Shown here: positions 60,844-64,000 of the stretch, in pieces | Numbering within the stretch: the first letter of the stretch is position 1 | Layout: every line of letters begins with the position of its first letter | NCBI GenBank assembly: GCA_025093985.1 | Contig: JACAAK010000007.1 | Coordinates: 1,426,001-1,490,000, forward strand | Direction: 5' to 3' | Length of the DNA stretch: 64,000 nt | Origin: Calvatia gigantea | Lineage: Eukaryota; Basidiomycota; Agaricomycetes; Agaricales; Lycoperdaceae | Translations under genes and position numbers: made by a program | The notes under the pieces: generated by a model | What the model was told of the DNA's origin: nothing | Seen by the model: only the letters and a program-made list of their open reading frames with translations | The model's database searches: none

Positions 60844-62853
60844 TGTGGGCGTGCCTTGCTCTGTGAGGGTCGAACGGCATTTGCCTACGTACAGTCATAC
60901 AACACCCATTTCCTCCACCTTCGTTATTTGGTCGTTTGCTTACGGGCCCACTCAGTAGGCTCAGAGGTATTTTGAGTATCCTGTTTGGATTTTAGGGTGC
61001 TTATTTGTTGTTCCTTTCCTTTGGTTTCTTTCGCCTTCTGTGATCTCCTCGGTCCCAACGCTATTTGGCGAACGTCGTATCCAACCCCCCTTTCATACCT
61101 TTTCCCGCTGGTCTCTGCTCTTTTCTTTATCTCTGACCCGCCGAGTCTTCGCGCAGCCGCGCCCCATCCCCACTCCTTAGGTCCCACTTTTCTGTAATAT
61201 GGAAACGCAGCCGCATATGTATGTCGTCATGCCTACCGATCCCTCGCTGATCATACCCCTCTTGTGACACTCGGGTTCAACACCTCATATTCGCGCTTGC
61301 ATGGCTTTGTATTCAGCGTTGTTTTTGGGTTTCCAGACCCACACTAAATCTCGAATTTCATCTCGGGCACTCAAAAATTCCCGACTAGGCCGCTTCACTC
61401 GGCCAAGAAATCAGCATGTACGGACGGACGATCACACTTGCTCTTTCCTTCTTGGTTGCAACCGCCAGCATCCCTTCACCTTGTGGGAGCTCTTCGTGCA
61501 TAAGTCTCGTGATTTTACGGCCACTGCCTTGACTTTCGGCGTATACAAGGCGGCGGCGAAGCCGCTGGCGTCCTTCAGCTAGACCCCGAGCTAGATGAGG
61601 TGACCGCAGCCTCAAGCTGACGATTGAAGACAAAGAGGCTACGAGCCACCTATGCTGTGCGTATGCCACTCGGTAACCATCTAGTGGGATCTCGCGACAC
61701 ACAAATGGTTGCAAAGGTCACATATCAGAGATTGGTTCTCTTGCCAGAAAGAGTACACAAATGGTCTTCAGACATGACACGAGATAACAAACTACCAGCG
61801 AAGGGGACAGGTTTGGTTGCCGTCAGTCTGATTTCAAGGAGCGTTTCCTACAGCGAGAGATAGGCAAGAGACGGTCTGCACAGTGAGCATAGAAGTCCTA
61901 TAGCGAAAACGGGGCGTGATCAAGTCAAACGATTAGGCGGGTGGGTAGGTACGGTGATCGATGGCCGAACGGAGGCGCGATTTTAAGTATAGGGTAATTT
62001 AATTGGCCGGTTGGGCTTGAATATTTGAATAAGGGAAAAAGTATGCGTATAAAGCTTAAAAAATGAGGGGATTGAATAATGAATATCGAAAGAGGGAGAC
62101 TTGCGAGACTACCGTCATGTGACCTCTAGAAACGACCCTTCCCTTCCCCGTCCTTTGTTCTGCACCTCAGTGGCTGCCCTGATCTTTCTTCATCACGAAC
62201 TGCCAATAACCTACTCCTCGTTACTTCAAGGAAAAGAACCTGTAGAAATGCGGGCGCCTGTAGCTAGCGTGCAAATATGCATCGGGTTCTGATGCAGCAC
62301 CCCAGAAGTAGTCCACTAGTTTTGGTGGGCAACCCTCCTGTCCACTAACGTATTCCGGGGCTTAGGTGGGTCATCGTGCATCATGCATCAACATCTGTGG
62401 ATGGACTATTTTTACAGCAGCATCACTTGCTTCAAACCGTCTGTCCATGTGATTGCTCATCGATAGTTACTCCCAGATCCTCATACAAATCCGTGATCTG
62501 TACCAGACCTACCTATGTTTACTTATCTTTATGTCATTCTCATTCCCAACTTCGGTATGTGGAAGCTTAATCTATGACAACCCAACGTATAGGATATCCA
62601 GGGGACAGGGAAACCTTTGGGAGTCGGAACGACCAGCTGACGTGAGTTCTTTTTGACATAACCTTTGAATGAGGCCACGAAACTGGGATTGAGTGTCGTC
62701 TTTGTAATAGGCTTGAGCCTTTTCCTGTAACCAAGGGTCCAAAGGAAGGAATTCTGGCCGGGATCATGCCCCCACTGAGAGGGATGAACCTAGTCGGGTG
62801 GGGGATGGGCCAATGAGTCTCCACAGAACGCTGAAGTTGCGATGTTCTGTGGA
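60844..62853. other. Large spacer between SDR and UFD2 paralogue 3
   Basis: 2.0 kb without a supported gene. Short frames (61301-61582 +, 61385-61714 -) overlap and lack family features. AT-rich around 61980-62100. No LTR or terminal inverted repeat recognised. Confidence 0.45.
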
Positions 62854-62859
62854 CACGTG
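62854..62859. promoter_or_regulatory. CACGTG box upstream of UFD2 paralogue 3
   Basis: CACGTG 126 bases before the position aligning with the UFD2 start codon, the third instance of the same arrangement. Confidence 0.35.
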
Positions 62860-62979
62860 CCCCTGGCGTTTCACAGAATAAAGTCCAATCGCCTTAAGAG
62901 ATGGTTCTTTGGAGGTCCCTTACATTCCGCTATGTGTTGTGTTTTTCCCCGCAACTTTCACATTCTTTGGCACCGCGTC

Positions 62980-64000
62980 GTGGGCGGTCACAATAAGGTT
63001 ACTCCCAACACTCAAGCCAATAACGGTGCTGAACAAGTAGGGGATAAAACTATCAAGGGGCTTCCGATTCTCACCTATATAACGTAGATTGGATTGAGGC
63101 GCTCCTCTAAACCTCAGGATACCCCCCTACCTCCGAGCTCACCTGGGCCTTCAATTACATTGGGCCATGCTCGCGCCCCTAAACCCGAAACAAATAAACG
63201 CGAGGATGCTACAACACATCGAAGCTTACCTGGGCCCTCAGTTACGCTGGTACACGCTCCCGTTGTTGAAACCAACGCAGGTAAAGCTCCGGCGCCTGCA
63301 CCAAACAGAACGCCCTCAACAAGTCTACAAACCTTTCCCTCGACGAAAAACCCACTACCTGGTGGATCCACAGCCCGCACCTTTACCTCACACTGTCACT
63401 CCTGTAGTAAAGAAGGTTGTTCCAAAGCCTGATATTGCAAGCTGGGAGCACCAGACAATACAGGACGTTCTGAAGGTGACACTCGACGTAAGTGGACGTG
63501 TTATGTCGCGCGAGGTTTGGAGCTGAATGGTTGCTCTCCAGAAAGAAGTGGCTAGCAAAAGCCGGCATGGGATTACATGGTTGAGTGGTCTGCGAAGTAA
63601 ACTAGTCTCGGAAGATGCCCGTGAGTGATTCGGGAATGAGTGGGGGCGGTTCCTGATTTTAAATCAGCTACTGACAGGCTCAATGTCGACCTGGTCGATC
63701 GCCTCCTTGTTGCCCGTCTGGAGCTGAATCCGCAAACCGGGACGTACGTCTGACCCCCTCTAGATTACAAAAATCGTTCGCCATTGACAGCAATTGTTCA
63801 GTGATGACCTGGACTATCTGGTCGTACTCACGTCTCTCCCACGAATCACGCCGTTCCAGTATATAGTGGCGAGCTGGAAGAGATTGAATGCAGCAAAACC
63901 ACTTCTCAAATCGACGGTGGGTTTCTTCTGTCTCACCAAGCCCAATAGTCCTGCTGAATTTCATCCAGAAATATTCTGCAGTAAATAAGCCGCAAGCTCT
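62980..64000 (+). pseudogene. Degenerate UFD2 paralogue 3, 5' part (runs off window)
   Basis: Third UFD2-related copy. The start position reads GTG, followed by GGHNKVTPNTQANNGAEQ and a gtaggg donor at 63037, as in UFD2. Exon 2 from 63088 (IGLRRSSKPQDTP) is a Pro-rich linker. A frame change near 63350 is needed before TVTPVVKKVVPKPDIASWEH and QTIQDVLKVTLD. Later exons read KEVASKSRHGITWLSGLRSK, DRLNVDLVDRLLVARLELNP and SDDLDYLVVLTSLPRITPFQ / [12 protein letters not shown], to the window edge. It is closer to paralogue 2 than to UFD2: the 63660-63880 block is almost identical to 55570-55790. Whether the 3' half and U-box survive is unknown. Confidence 0.75.

Noticed and set aside
61385..61714. 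110-codon minus frame between SDR and UFD2 paralogue 3
   Set aside because: Overlapped by an equally long + frame; neither has recognisable features.

Overview
This window reads as nuclear DNA of a filamentous basidiomycete, most likely a mushroom-forming Agaricomycete. Almost every gene is broken by GT-AG introns of about 45-65 bases. The products are typically fungal: an Rsp5-type HECT ligase, Rictor, Ufd2, a GH131-CBM1 secreted glucanase, GDSL esterases and a copia-type LTR element. Gene models below were spliced by hand from conserved protein sequence, so exon edges in poorly conserved parts are approximate.

Layout. 1-224: last two exons of an ABC exporter (+). 657-2090: VAP/Scs2 ER tether (+). 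2423-5567: two tandem GDSL esterase genes (-), both with a lesion at the same place. 6513-7352: membrane-anchored Cu/Zn superoxide dismutase (+). 7430-8760: secreted GH131 glucanase with CBM1 (-). 9076-14155: large OSCA/TMEM63-type (RSN1/DUF221) channel (-). 14336-15076: complex I subunit NDUFS4 (-). 15227-15307: tRNA-Tyr with an 8-base intron (+). 15797-21189: Rictor/Tsc11 (-). 21401-28578: composite, decayed Ty1/copia element inserted between Rictor and RPL17. 28993-29845: ribosomal protein uL22/RPL17 (+). 30077-32907: Rsp5/NEDD4 ubiquitin ligase (+).

35360-46414 holds four members of an unrecognised small secreted protein family (one +, three -). Three share an almost identical central exon and one of those is frameshifted. 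EAF7 (41760-42780, +) and a double AN1 zinc-finger gene (42922-44273, -) sit among them. 47517-48492 is a histidine phosphatase (+).

49318-64000 is dominated by UFD2. One intact E4 ubiquitin ligase (49318-53756) is followed by two degenerate paralogues (54983-59066, and 62980 to the window end). The paralogues have lost the start codon, and the complete-length one has also lost the U-box. A short-chain dehydrogenase with two GC-AG introns (59435-60843) lies between them.

Functionally this is a housekeeping-rich stretch (mitochondria, translation, ubiquitin, TORC2, chromatin) with three zones of recent turnover: the LTR element, the secreted-protein cluster and the UFD2 duplicates. I found no operon-like pathway cluster. 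The most unusual items are the secreted-protein family with its conversion-like identity pattern, the UFD2 paralogue decay and the recombinant structure of the retroelement.
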